NCBI GenBank assembly: GCA_014529385.2
Contig: CM043950.1
Coordinates: 76,179,435-76,243,434 of the forward strand
Source of the DNA: Adiantum capillus-veneris
Taxonomy: Eukaryota > Streptophyta > Polypodiopsida > Polypodiales > Pteridaceae
Direction of reading: 5' to 3'
Length of the DNA stretch: 64,000 bases
In this document: positions 9,741-21,170 of the stretch, one piece after another
How the letters are laid out: each line of letters begins with the position of its first letter
Numbering within the stretch: the first letter of the stretch is position 1
The notes under the pieces: model-generated
The model's input: the letters and a program-made list of their open reading frames with translations, nothing else
Told to the model about the DNA's origin: nothing
Database searches by the model: none
Translations under genes and position numbers: made by a program

Positions 9741-10960
9741 AGATATCGCATTCTACTTCTGGAAAATGTAACTCTTGATTATACTTTCTAAGAGGTTTAG
9801 AATGAGTCTGAAAAATTTTCTCAGGATGGGCTTCAAAAGTACCATCTAGAGTGGTCACTAAATGCAAGTCATCTAAAATGTAAGTAGGCTCAGGTATATA
9901 CTTCTTAAGCAGCATATTCTACTTGTAACTAGGCAAATAGAATCAGGTATATTCTGTAGTAGCATGTGCTTAGATTCTTGCATTTGCCCAAAGAAAATGA
10001 GCTCCACTCTTGGCTTGATTGTAAGGAAGTCCATATCCCCTTCTTGAAATATCCTATCAGATCTCTTACCATCTACATAACTTTTATACCTATGTTGAGC
10101 TGCCTTGATATCTTGTCATATAAGCTCTATCTATACCTCCATTTCATCTAACATATCCTGAGATACTTGGACTCTAATAAGGGGAGAAAACCATTTGAGC
10201 AAGGTAAGACATTCTTGCTCATAAAGTACCTTGAAGGGTGACATATCAATACTCTTATGATATGATGAATTGTAAGCAAACTTGAGGTATAGGTATCTAG
10301 TCCACTTAATCTGCTCATGCATACAAGAGGATCAAATCATATCTTCAATAACTTGATTAGTATGTTCATTTTGACCATCATTCTAATGATGATAGGTTGT
10401 ACTGAATGCCAATTCAGTAACTATAGTTGAAAATAGAGATCTCCAAAAATTGGAGGTAAAGTTAGAATCATTATAAGAAATTATCATTTTGGGTAGCCCA
10501 TGATAAGTAAAGACTTCTTTAATAAAGATGCAAGCAACTTCTTTCACAATACAAGTGGATTTATTGGAAATAAGTGAGTCATCTTTGTTAGCATATCAAC
10601 CACAACACAAATAGAATCATACCCTAATGAGGTTGGTAGTCCAACTATGAAGTCCATAGAGACACATTCACACTTGATCTAAGGGGCTTCAATAGGGTGA
10701 GGCTTTCCTGGATAGCTACCCTTTCTTCTTTGAGACTTTGACATTTTAAAAAGCAAGTTACATAAGCTAAGATATCTCTCTTCAATTCGGGCCAAAAGAA
10801 ACTTTGATGTAGAGTGTAACATGTCTTGACATATCTTATGTGTCTTGCAATAGGGATATCATCTACATCCTTAAGAATAGAGAGTTTAATTTCTCGATTA
10901 CTTGGAGTGCAGAGCCTATCTTGAAAATATAGATCCTGATCATCTAGGTTGAATCCTTTG
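9741..10960 (-). pseudogene. Ty3/gypsy integrase remnant (E2)
   Basis: From right to left: an HHCC-like region (ARHIRYVKTCYTLHQSFFWP, then LKCQSLKEE) at about 10.7-10.9 kb; a core with [17 protein letters not shown] at about 10.65 kb; the post-core stretch LKFAYNSSYHKSIDMSPFKV at 10131-10322; and a C-terminal tail with EPTYILDD and AHPEKIFQTHSKPLRKYNQ at about 9.75-9.9 kb that resembles the chromodomain-side end of chromovirus integrases. Many stops and frame changes make it nonfunctional. Confidence 0.8.
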
Positions 10961-10971
10961 ACTTGCCTTTT

Positions 10972-11640
10972 CTACTTCTTTGTTCGGGTTTGAACTTCCA
11001 AAATCTGGCGTATCTTTGAGAAAAAAGGTTCTTGAGGCATAAAATGATGTACTTGGTTCAAGAGTTGAGTAGAGGAAGTAGAAATGGTTGCTATGGTGCT
11101 TTTGTGACTAAGAGTATTAGAAACTAGATTTTCATTGCAAGACTTATATTCTATGCTAGAACCATACTCGCATAGTAACTCCATCCATCTTCTTTGGTGC
11201 ATGTTGGGATCGAATTGGATAAAAATCCATTTAAGACTCTTATGATCTATGTGGAGCTCAAATGTATTTCCTAATAAATAATGACACCAAAATTTTAATG
11301 CATGATCTATTGCTAGCAATTTAAGATTGTGAGTAGGATAGTTTAACTCACATGAGTGCAAAGCTTTCTAGATTTGTAGGAAATTGGCTTACCTTCTTGA
11401 GATAGGACACAACCAATTGCCTATCTAATAGAATCTATTAGAACAACAAATTTCTTTGAAAACTCAAGAAGTTGGAGGACTAGAGTGTTGACAAGAGCAT
11501 TCTTTAATTTCTCAAAGCTTTGTTGAGCTTTATCCGTCCAAAACATGTTTTTGGTTTTCTTGAGGATTGAGGTAAGAGGTATTGCAATCTTTGCATTATC
11601 TTGTATAAATATGTGATATCATCCTAACCGGCTTAATATT
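10972..11640 (-). pseudogene. Ty3/gypsy RNase H and RT connection remnant (E2)
   Basis: The open part 10972-11361 has the typical gypsy RNase H pattern (NLKLLAIDHALKFWCHYLLG, then HIDHKSLKWIFIQ). Upstream, to about 11640, frames resembling the RT-RNase H linker are seen (KTKNMFWTDKAQQSFEKLKN, then VVLIDSIRQAIGCVLSQEGK). The reverse transcriptase palm itself is missing. Confidence 0.8.
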
Positions 11641-11928
11641 TTGATGAGTAGTACAAGAAAAATTAGGATCTTGTGGGATTGGGTATATTGTAAAAAAGAG
11701 ATTTCCAAGGAAAAAAATAACATGTGGCTGACTTGGGTGTTGATTCTACCGCTTAGGATGGAAACTACTTTAGGGTGAGGCTAGGAATTCATATTGCTTG
11801 GGGACCCAATAGCAAATTGGATTGTATGATAAAGAGGCATTGGTATCCTCCTTACGAGAAAACGGCGGTCTCTCTTTCTATGGCTCGAGTTAAGACAATT
11901 GTAGCATAAGTTCTCTCAAGCTAGCCTT
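11641..11928. other. gap where RT and protease should be
   Basis: No gypsy coding sequence is visible between the RNase H linker and gag. A deletion, possibly with foreign filler, removed protease and most of the reverse transcriptase. Confidence 0.4.
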
Positions 11929-12953
11929 CTATCTAAGAGTGGCGTCGGGGATGCTATTATCTTTAGGATCTATCTTAACTTTCTTCACGTGTTTATTGGA
12001 GAGATTATCCATTTTTCTCTTAGGTTGAGTGGAGACCTCCTTCTCTATCGGCTTCCTAGCTTCCATTACACTTGTGAAGGTAGTGAGATGTAAATCTTGA
12101 AACCTTTCTTTCAATGGAGAGTGTAAACCTAAAACAAACCTTGCAACTTTAATCTCTTGAGTCATCCTTGTAGGTGCATACTTAACAAGGGTCATAAAAT
12201 GTTGATAGTAGGCTTCTAAGTCCATTGAACACTGGCTACTGCCCACAAACTCATTTATTTTCTATAAATGATAAATCTTATTTTGGTAGTTCTTTATGAG
12301 TTGAGTCTTGATGTAAGGCCAATTCATCGTAGTAGTATTAATGTGATTCTCAAACAGGCCAATGATGACATTTGCGAGTGTTTATGTATATATTATGTGA
12401 GAAGAGTGAGTGATAGGGTGAGTTTAATTTTAGAAAATTTTTGGAGTCGATTTTAGATTTCTTAGTCCATTTTTAGTTTTTTTCTATTGAAAAATATAGA
12501 AAATATCCATAATATGGATGAAGATGCATCTGAAGAGATGCCTGCATAGGACAATGAGAAGACGGCACATAAAAAGTTTGGACGCATCGGAGAAGGTTGA
12601 TTTTTGGCCAACATAAAGAAAGGCCAAAGTGCAAAAAGTGATGGATTATGAGCAGTTGGAGTGATAGTCATCCTTCCACAATCTCTTAGCTATCGTCTCT
12701 AGCTTCAATCTTGCTATGATAACCTTATTCTCCTCTGTGTATTGAGCTAGATCAAATTAGTCATCCATGAGCTCGATCCAGTCTTCCAAGATTTTTCCTA
12801 TATTTTTCCCTCTCCGATGAATTCCCCGGGTTGGAAACTACAGAGCATAGCATCGATGTCTCACTCAGGAGCGGTTTGCATTGTAGCACCCCCTGCATGA
12901 GTGACTACCTAGGGCACCGTGTTAGAGGGTCCATTTGCATTCCTTGGAGGCAT
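11929..12953 (-). pseudogene. Ty3/gypsy gag remnant (E2)
   Basis: 11929-12246 encodes a retrotransposon gag core (LEAYYQHFMTLVKYAP, then FVLGLHSPLKERFQDL). The N-terminal MPPRNANGPSNTVP, typical of chromovirus gag, starts at 12953 and has an early TAG. Between about 12250 and 12700 the expected gag sequence is lost or scrambled. No zinc knuckle remains. Confidence 0.75.
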
Positions 12954-13411
12954 CTTGATAGAGAGAGATTAGAAAGTAATTTAGATTTAAAAAATATTCA
13001 TAAATCTATATTCCAAAATTATTCAAAAACTACAAGATCTAATAAGTTTTCTATACAATAATAATGCGATGAGTGTCGCACCCCCAAGTGTTTTTCTAAC
13101 AATAGTGCATATAGCAATGTTCATAGCGACATTCTCGTATCGATGTTGTTAACGACGATCTTAGTGACATCGAAGAATATAAAAACCCAATGTATTTCAG
13201 TTGTTAATAGCGTCACAAGTGCACACAACCTCTTGTAGTGTAGAACTATCGTAGCATTATACATTACCTTAACGTTGTGAGGGTTATGGGTCATTTATAG
13301 CCTACCAAAGACTTCTTGAAATAGTCTTTGAGGTACTGCCTTGAGTTTGTTACATAGATTTTACTTTACCTAACGCTTTCAAGTTTTAAACATAACTATA
13401 GGAAATCATCC
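12954..13411. other. probable leader or LTR remnant upstream of E2 gag
   Basis: AT-rich, with no frame. By position it should hold the leader and 5' LTR of E2, but no partner LTR is found. Confidence 0.3.
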
Positions 13412-13717
13412 TCACTTTTGGGTCAAGGAGATCATATTATGAGCTCTTATGACCTCAAAACTTGGGTGCTTTAAGAATTCAAAAGCATCAAGATTAAGTA
13501 TATAGTTAGTGATCTGGATATTGCCTTCTTGCAACTTTTTTTTCGCCCACTCAATGGTGCCTTCTCTTGGTTTTGTAGGTTTTAGGATATTTTTAAACTT
13601 AGGTTGTCCATCCACGTACTCATGCCATGCCCTCAAGGTATTAGGCAAATTATATTCTATGGTCATAGTACCGTGGGGTAAAGTGCATACAGCTTGCATG
13701 CACCAACAAACATCCAT
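13412..13717 (-). CDS. hypothetical protein fragment
   Basis: A 101-codon minus-strand frame with protein-like composition, including GTMTIEYNLPNTLRAWHEYV and REGTIEWAKKKLQEGNIQIT. It has no domain I recognise. It is flanked by retroelement debris, so it may be a fragment of an element protein rather than of a host gene. Confidence 0.3.
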   Translation of the reverse strand: MDVCWCMQAVCTLPHGTMTIEYNLPNTLRAWHEYVDGQPKFKNILKPTKPREGTIEWAKKKLQEGNIQITNYILNLDAFEFLKHPSFEVIRAHNMISLTQK

Positions 13718-14173
13718 ACCGATAGCTTCTTTATTTAAGGTATTACAAAGAATATCAGTAATGTTTATAATTTAAGAAATGAAATTGTTCAGTCTTAAAT
13801 CCTAAAGAATTAACTTGATACTTAATCTAAGGTCCTTCATCCACCATCATCTTCATCCTACATGGAACTTTGAGAAGCATCATAGGGTAAAATTCCATGT
13901 ACCCAATTTACATGAGCTTCTCTCTTAATGAGATGATCCAAGTTTCCTATGAGTTATCCAAGACAAATCCTAGTGAGATGATTTCTAAGGAAATTGGCAC
14001 TGATACCAAATTCCCTATGAGTTATCCTAGGCTTATCATAGAAATCATATAATATCTCTATTCCCCAAGGGTTTGTGGCTATATTCCTACCAAAGTGCCG
14101 ATGAAACATCTCATAAAGTCACAAGAAGTTTTGGACAAATTCTCACAATATTTCCCACATTGTAACTTACCTC
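13718..14173. other. no gene recognised
   Basis: Contains the phrase TTCC(C)TATGAGTTATCC(A/T)AG twice (about 13945 and 14010), a short local repeat. Nothing else is seen. Confidence 0.3.
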
Positions 14174-14327
14174 AACATCATGAGCTTCTGTGAGGGAGGC
14201 GCCGCATACCTAGCTAGGTATGATTGGGGGCAGGGGACTGCCGGTCTAGTGGGGGGCAGATGGTCCCGTGCCCCCAATCGTACCTAGCTAGATATGCGGT
14301 GCCTCTCGAGCAGAAGCTCATGATGTT
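14174..14327. repeat. foldback element, 154 bp, long inverted arms
   Basis: AACATCATGAGCTTCTG at 14174-14190 is exactly mirrored by CAGAAGCTCATGATGTT at 14311-14327. Pairing continues inward through GCATACCTAGCTAGGTA and ATTGGGGGCA with few mismatches, leaving a loop of about 25 bases. It looks like a foldback MITE. If transcribed it would form a long hairpin. Because the outermost bases are themselves paired, a target duplication cannot be separated from the arms. Confidence 0.75.
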
Positions 14328-16225
14328 ATGCATTGTATGAAAAACACTGAGAAAGACTCCGTTTTCCTACATAAGAAAATTTCTAAATCTTCTCGTGAGT
14401 ACATAGGAGAAAGAGGAAGTGAATTTCGTCTTTTCCCAAATCCTAAAGATAACCATAAGGAAAATAGATAGCCTAAGGTTACTCATGAGTGCCTTGTTGG
14501 CAAGAATGGGCTTGTGAGAATAGTAACTAAGTAAGTCTGCACAATTTTGCTAAGCAGCTGAATTAACGCGTATCTTCGGAGATCCCTTCGATGGGTTCGA
14601 TGTGAAAAAGCAGGGAGCTGTCACGTGGAGGAGAGAGAAAAGGGCGGCCAAAACAGAAGGTTGATAATTTTTGGATGTTAGTTGGCGGGGTGCGCATATC
14701 TCTGAGAGGGGATGGCATTGGGTACGAGGGGAAGGAGGTTTCCGGAGCAGGAGTGCGCTGGGAGGACCGTGCAAGAGGTTCATGCAATGGCGGTGACGAA
14801 TCCAGGGAGGTCGTCCAGTAGAGCAAGAGCAGAGATGCGGAACTCTCTCTCCCTCTCTCTCTCTCGAATCCTCTGCTGTAGTCTCCGTCGATGCTGTGAA
14901 GCTCCTCGCCTAAGTCATGCCATTGGCCTGCTTGCTCTCATGCATGCCCGATTACCTCTGCCTATCGCTCAGGCTATCGACGTGATGTGGTGGATCAGGG
15001 TGCTGTGTAGCGAGGAGAGGAAGGGTGGATGCAGCTCAGGAAGACTGGCCTATGCCCAGATGACGTAGGAGAGCGAGACACCACGCAGGAACTGGGCCGA
15101 ACCCACGTCCCTTGGTTTGACAATACTAGGGGAGAGTATCTTTGGTGCTAATTAATTAATAGGTCGTCAATCGAGCCATATACGTATATGACACATATGA
15201 ACTTATACATGAAGACCAATAGTTAAGTAACCATAACTAATATGTTTTTTATCCTAGTTGATGTTTTGAAGGAAGTAGCCATGAGGTGGTCCTTTACAGA
15301 AGTCCGGTTGGCCTTCAACAAATGTCTCCCAGGCAAGGAAAGTGTTGGATACAACATACTCATATATGTCCCTATTTGGAGTTTGCTTGATGACTTCAAC
15401 TCCAACGCAGCAAGAGATGGTTCTTGCATACTAGTAAAAGATGTTCTTTATGTTTGCGGACGGAAATTTGTGTATATGAGCAAGCACATCTATCTACAAT
15501 TACCAAAAGAGTAACACTATTTAGGCAAGAGGAAATTTTATAAAAAATTAATCTATTATTCTTTTAGCTGAATTTACCTAAAAATCTAAGACATAATGAG
15601 TGTGTTGCATCTAGTATGTCCTATAATTTGCTCTATAGTTTGCATCCTTGTATACATCTCTATAGTCCTACGTAGGACTAGACATGAAGCTATTAAAACA
15701 TAAGTTGCTTCCCCTCCCAATGCTTCCACTCTATATCCATACGCAAGATTAGACGCGAAGCTGACAAAACATAAGTTTCTTACTCTCCTAATGCTTCCTA
15801 AATTCTAAGAATTCTAAGGGTTTAAACCATAATCTAGGAGGATCTGCTAGGTTAATTACATAATGCTAGTGGAAATTCTCATTGTCTACATAGAGCCATG
15901 CCCCCAAAACTTTGCTTTGAATAGAACTGTAAAGCTCAATCTTCTCCTCTTGAGTGTAAGTGGTACACGTAAAGTAGCAAAAATAAATTGATAAGGTAGT
16001 GCAAGATGTGACAAAGCTTGTGGTGGTCTAGCTTCATTACCCAAGATAGAGAAAACAACACTTATCAAAAACTTAAACTTATGATTAAATATATCAATAC
16101 CTTCACATCATCTATTAAATATGTACAAGATTTATTTTCAAGAATATTCTTCTAGTAAGCATGTCTCCTAAAGCTTTCTTTACTCCTAGCTAGGCCTCTA
16201 TATGGAGAATGGTTGACTATCTTAA
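14328..16225. other. no gene recognised; local tandem duplication
   Basis: A 90-codon plus-strand frame at 15242-15514 (MFFILVDVLKEVAMRWSF) has no recognisable domain. At about 15665-15800 a stretch of about 75 bp is repeated with changes (GACATGAAGCTATTAAAACA and GACGCGAAGCTGACAAAACA). The segment 14560-15060 is more GC-rich than its neighbours, without a supported gene. Confidence 0.3.
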
Positions 16226-17564
16226 CACTAGAATGGTAACCTAAGAGGACATAAAAGTGTCCTTTCATGGTTTTGGTAAAAAATTTCAAAACCATAGTAG
16301 ATCCACTCATTTTGAAAAATCCTTTCATGAGCTTATAGTTCAATAGCTACTACATATGGAAAAAATTAAGAAACTTGTAATTTTTCTCATCCCTTGGTCA
16401 CTACAAGCCTCCAAAGTTGATGGACCAGTGCATTTTGCTCAAAACAGCAATTTCTTATGGTTGATTGCATATAAGTAAGAGTGGGGATTTTTGTAGGACA
16501 TGAGATAAAATGCCCTGTTAACTTCAATGGGTTGGTGACCAAAACATATGGTTGCTTTTACCTCACTAATTTTTTTTGGGGCAAAAAAAAGGTACAAAAA
16601 AGTTGCATTTTTGCCATTCTGCGGACCTATCATCAAAGTTTCTATAGTCACGCTCAATACAGATACTATATACATGTTTTCTTAGTTCCCTTTGGGCCTT
16701 TGGATTCAAAAGGAGCCATCGAACATGTCAAAAGGATAATGGATCTCTTACAATTGGAACCTTGGGGGCAATGATAAAGTGCTAAATACAGCAAACATGA
16801 AAAAACTGGGTTTAGCATTATGACCTCTAGAAACCCATAGAAACTACTCAATATCTAGCCAAGTTTGTAGTCTATGATTAGATATGGTTACTACCTACAA
16901 AATACACACAATTGGCCTAAGAAACTAGCAATATTGAGAAAGTTATACTTGCTACTCTAAAATGTATCGTATTCTTCAGCAAATAAAAAAACTCAACCAT
17001 CATCATATACTATGCTATATAGCATATTAGGTCCCCCAAAACTCAAGGAAGACTAGCTTTATGTTATACATTACACTTACACAATCAAAATTGAATTTGG
17101 ATATCAAGAAAGCCACCCAAAAAATCATAAAAGTGCTATTTTTGGCCAAAAAACAGGATTATGCAATTCTTGTAAATTGGTCATAACTTTCAATTTTAAC
17201 ACTTAGCTCTCGCTACAAGAATCAAAACATGTTGAGAACTATGAAGGCCTAACCTTTAGCCATCTAAATGTCACAAACATGAAGTTTAGAGTGGTATAGT
17301 TGCCAAAAATTGAAAAAAAGCCAAAAACAGGACCCGTTTTTTCACACAGTTTAGGTTCAAAAATGTTGTGCAAGAGTAAGGTTAATGGTGAGATCGATAC
17401 TCCAAAAAAACTGCTAAGTTTTTTTCAGCTCATAAGGCAACTTTGTGGATATATAGCACCTAGAAAATCATTTTCATACTCTTCAAATAATTCAAGCAAA
17501 ATGGTCACTTAACAGGACACAAAAGTGTCCAAGGACATAAAAGTGTTCTATTACCATTCTAGTG
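16226..17564. mobile_element. CACTA-like nonautonomous DNA transposon
   Basis: The terminal inverted repeats CACTAGAATGGTAA (16226) and TTACCATTCTAGTG (ending 17564) are exact. Near both ends lie copies of GGACA(T/C)AAAAGTGTCC (about 16238, 17514 and 17531), the subterminal repeat organisation usual for CACTA elements. The flanks are TTAA on both sides (16222-16225, 17565-17568). CACTA elements normally duplicate 3 bp, so TTAA may be target sequence or an extension of the repeat. The 1.3-kb interior shows no transposase. Confidence 0.75.
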
Positions 17565-18513
17565 TTAAGAGGTTGAAGATTTGGCCTAGGAGGGTCTTCA
17601 ACTCTATTTGTTCCTACAATCAAACCTATCATATTAGTTTTGGTAATGGCTTCAGTCATTCTACAAATACTAATGTTGGAATACAAGTAATAAGTGCCAA
17701 TGAACCTTAATCTAGCCCTAATTTGGAGTATCATATGGTTTCAAAACCAATCATTCGCATCATCTCTAAGAGAATTAAACAACTGACAGAATTCACTTCC
17801 ATCAACTATCATCTCACTCCAATTTACTACAGTTCACTAGTGGAGATTAGTAAGTCCTAGAAATATTGCTTTCCCAATTGCTTCGCAAAATATTTCCTTC
17901 AATCCCTAGCTTGCCCTTGATGCAAGGTTGTCACGGACTATGGCCATGTCTTCATGCTCAGGTTCAACAAGTTGAAAAGAGATTCTAGGGGCCATTTCAA
18001 TTTTAGTCATGCAAACAAGAAAGATAATAAGCACTAATACTAGCTAAACAAGAGATAGTTATCCCAAAAATTCACATTGTATAATTCAAAATTCTTCTTA
18101 GCCTTCAATAAGAAATTCTTTTCCAAACAACATGCACTATGTATGAGATTCTAATAACCCTCAGAGCTTCTAGGCTCATACCAATGAACCTTAGGTACTT
18201 TGATATGAGTTAAGAGGTGCCTACCCTAGGGGGTCTACGCAGGAATGAGGGGGAATGATGGTGTTTCCATCCCTCCCTTGTCCCCATCAAAATGAAATGG
18301 ATCAAAGTGCACAACAAACACACCTACGAGGCGCCTCTTGCACGTAGTCCAATAGGTTTTATGACCATAGATGGACTACATCTAAGGATACCTAGTGTCC
18401 AAGGAAACCCTTGACTGAGGTGGGGTGGAAGTGTAGGCATGCCTAGTGAGTGTAGCCTTTCGACTTCACTAGGCGACACCCAAAGATACCTAGCGACTAG
18501 TTCTATCCTTGAG

Positions 18514-18514
<1 letters not shown>
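17565..18514. other. no gene recognised
   Basis: AT-rich, without motif-bearing frames. Confidence 0.3.

Positions 18515-18567
<53 letters not shown>
18515..18567. repeat. (GA)n microsatellite
   Basis: About 26 uninterrupted GA units. Frames through it are artefacts. Confidence 0.95.
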
Positions 18568-18570
<3 letters not shown>

Positions 18571-18589
18571 CACCTGACATCTTGTATGA

Positions 18590-18873
18590 TGATCAAGAAA
18601 AATAAGACTGATATTTTCATGATTGAATGAGCTTATGTGGCAAACATGAATGAATGAGCTTCCCATGTTTGGCTTAAGGGGGAGATTGTTGGGGTAAGCC
18701 TAACTTGTAACAAGGCTTCCAAAAATTGGCTAGACCGGAGGTCCCTAACACCATAAGGTTTTGGGGTCTAGATGGCTAGACCAATTTGTGGAACTTCATT
18801 GTTAAGCGCGCTTGTGCGACGACAGTACTGGGATGGGTGACCTCCCGGGAAGGCTACCCCCCTAGGACCAACA
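18590..18873 (+). mobile_element. 5'-truncated Cassandra TRIM copy
   Basis: A partial interior ending in the polypurine tract AAGGGGGAGAT (18676-18686) is followed by a full 187-bp LTR (18687-18873) matching 5945-6131, including the 5S-like region at about 18800-18851. No 5' LTR or primer site is found upstream. The (GA)n run lies just beyond the truncation. Confidence 0.9.
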
Positions 18874-20027
18874 ATTCTTATGAAAAAAATTGAAAGACGA
18901 TGCATGTGCCCATTAAGTGTAGTGCACGGTGTATATATGTGCTCAATTAATACGTGCTTTGAGAGGAAAGAGAGAGATGAGGTTAAGAGAGAGAGTATAT
19001 ACAAGATAAGGAAAGCATTTGATCCTATGAGGGATCAAACGATACACCCAGCCACCTGCTTACCTACAGACAGCGAGAATATAGAGTCTTGGCGGCAAGC
19101 CCAACACCTGCATCACCTTATAAGAGAAAGAATGATGAGGCCACTTTATCCTCTCACTGGCCTGAGCTTTGAAAGGATCCCAGATACCTAGTGACGACAA
19201 GGTAACAAGACCTACAACTAAGTTTAGATAGCTGAGTTGTTACTGCTTCCAAAGTGTAGTTTCCACAACCACTCCGCATATATCAAGCAAATATGGCCCA
19301 TGGGCACCAGGTTTCACCTTGTGCACAATGTAGCCTGCTCGAATAGAAGCAAACAAGCAAAATTCCTTCCATGGGTCTAGGTCTCACATTGCACACAAGG
19401 TAGCTTGCCCAATCATTACTTTTCAATATCATGTTACTTGAATGTTGCTGCAACCACCCATTAAACATCATTTTAAAAAAACCTTCCAATCAGACATCCA
19501 TCCATCATACCAATACTACCTTCCTACAAATTATGATCATATAATCATTTCACAATCCAATTATTACATTGCAAGCTAGACTACATAGGCAAGCAATTAA
19601 CAATCAAGTCTTTCAAGAAAATCAGCATGCATGGACTAGTCATGGTCTAGGGATGGAGATAGAATCTTTACGGTCATCCTTTATCTATAAATCACCTTTG
19701 AGGGTTGGCACATGCTTATTCACTAACCCAAGAAACAAGAAAGAACCAATCTAGGAATTAACAACACCCCATAAATCTTACCACCGACCTCATGGTATTG
19801 ATAAACTTATAACAATGACATATTACACATGCCCATGGCTTAGTATGATATGTTGATGCCCAGCTTGCCAAAAATTTTGGCAACATGACGACAACATTTG
19901 AATACTTAGAAAAATTTCAAGAGTGAACCATGACAAGAATAAGTGTGTAGATGGCCCTTACCATAGCCATAACACAAAATTCTTCCTAGTATAACTTGCA
20001 ACACATTTATGCCATGTCATCTTGACT

Positions 20028-20072
<45 letters not shown>

Positions 20073-20649
20073 ATACTCAACAAGAGACACCATTGTCTAG
20101 GGATTCTAGCTACTACACCGATCACATCTCACAAGGAGATAGGCCCAAGACTATAATTGTCAATCCAGGGGAGCAAGTAACTTGACTAGGGCATCGAAGC
20201 ACACCAAGATATTACTAGTCTCTTGTCCGAATACAAACACTTTGTAAAACCAATATATGAGCTCTTTTAACTACGAGAATCCTAACTTCTATCTTTCCTA
20301 TCCATCACACAACTACATGCAAATCCATGAGCACAATCAACATTAAACAACACAAAATTCAATAAAGACATTCCTCACAAGGTCAAAAACTCTTCTAGAC
20401 CATCAAACCCCAAATCTGCACAGTTGCAAAAATCACAATTTTCTATAATAAAGAAATGGTAAGTCATGTAAACTTTTACTAAACATACCTAATAGGTGCT
20501 CCTAAGCATCAAGAGTCCATAGAAACTAACAAAATCACAAAACAACGCTTGGATAGCGAGAAAACTCAAATAGAAGATTACGAGAGTCGACACTTGAAAT
20601 TCACCAAAGCGCTTGCAATGTAGGCGTCCACACATAGCTCTCCTCAATT
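18874..20649. other. no gene recognised
   Basis: Two related phrases, CCATGGGTCTAGGTCTCACATTGCAC and a looser copy, lie near 19300-19410. Otherwise AT-rich sequence without supported frames. Confidence 0.3.
20029..20068. repeat. (AG)n microsatellite
   Basis: About 20 uninterrupted AG units. Confidence 0.95.
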
Positions 20650-21158
20650 CTATGGTGATGGTGCTCTCGGTTCTCCGATAGGCTAATCGTACGGTGAGGT
20701 GCGGTGCATAAAGATGAAGACAAGCGGCAAAGAGAGAGACTCACAATGTATAGAGTAATATTAGCTTCCACTTTTGTTTAATGAATTAACCTCTAAAAGG
20801 ATCCCTAACCCTTACAAAAATGCTTGTTATACCCTGGCTAACGGTCTCCAATTTACAAGGGCTTAATAGCTCAAAAATAGGTAAAACTGAGCTAGGTAAA
20901 AATCTCTTTGTAGATACAACTTGGAAGCTCGTAGCCCTTGATTCCACATTTAATAAAAGTGAGACAAAAATAGTTGCTTTTGATGGTAAAATATATATAC
21001 CTTTCAACATTTATGCCTCCTAATTCACGTTGTCATTGACATGAGTCAAGGTGTCACAATGTAGGGGTCTCATTGTCTTGGCAGCTGCCTTCCTTTTGTG
21101 TCGGTCCTCATAGCTTCAATTTGTGATGTTTCTTGGCATTCGTTGTGGGCATGCAACA
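20650..21158 (-). repeat. LTR of gag-like element A (left edge approximate)
   Basis: Ends on the plus strand at ...GCATGCAACA, followed at 21159-21170 by CTCCCCCCCTCC, which on the minus strand is a polypurine tract next to a TGTTGCATGC start. The body resembles 38.3-38.7 kb (for example GATACAACTTGGAAGCTCGT against GATACAATCTAGAAGCTTGT), which sits in the same position relative to gag-like gene B. The outer boundary is not visible because no partner LTR is in the window. Confidence 0.6.
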
Positions 21159-21170
21159 CTCCCCCCCTCC

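Noticed and set aside
18324-18630. Frames of about 60-100 codons through (GA)n runs (also near 48.6 and 57.3 kb)
   Set aside because: They translate to Arg-Glu or Leu-Ser repeats; artefacts of the microsatellite.
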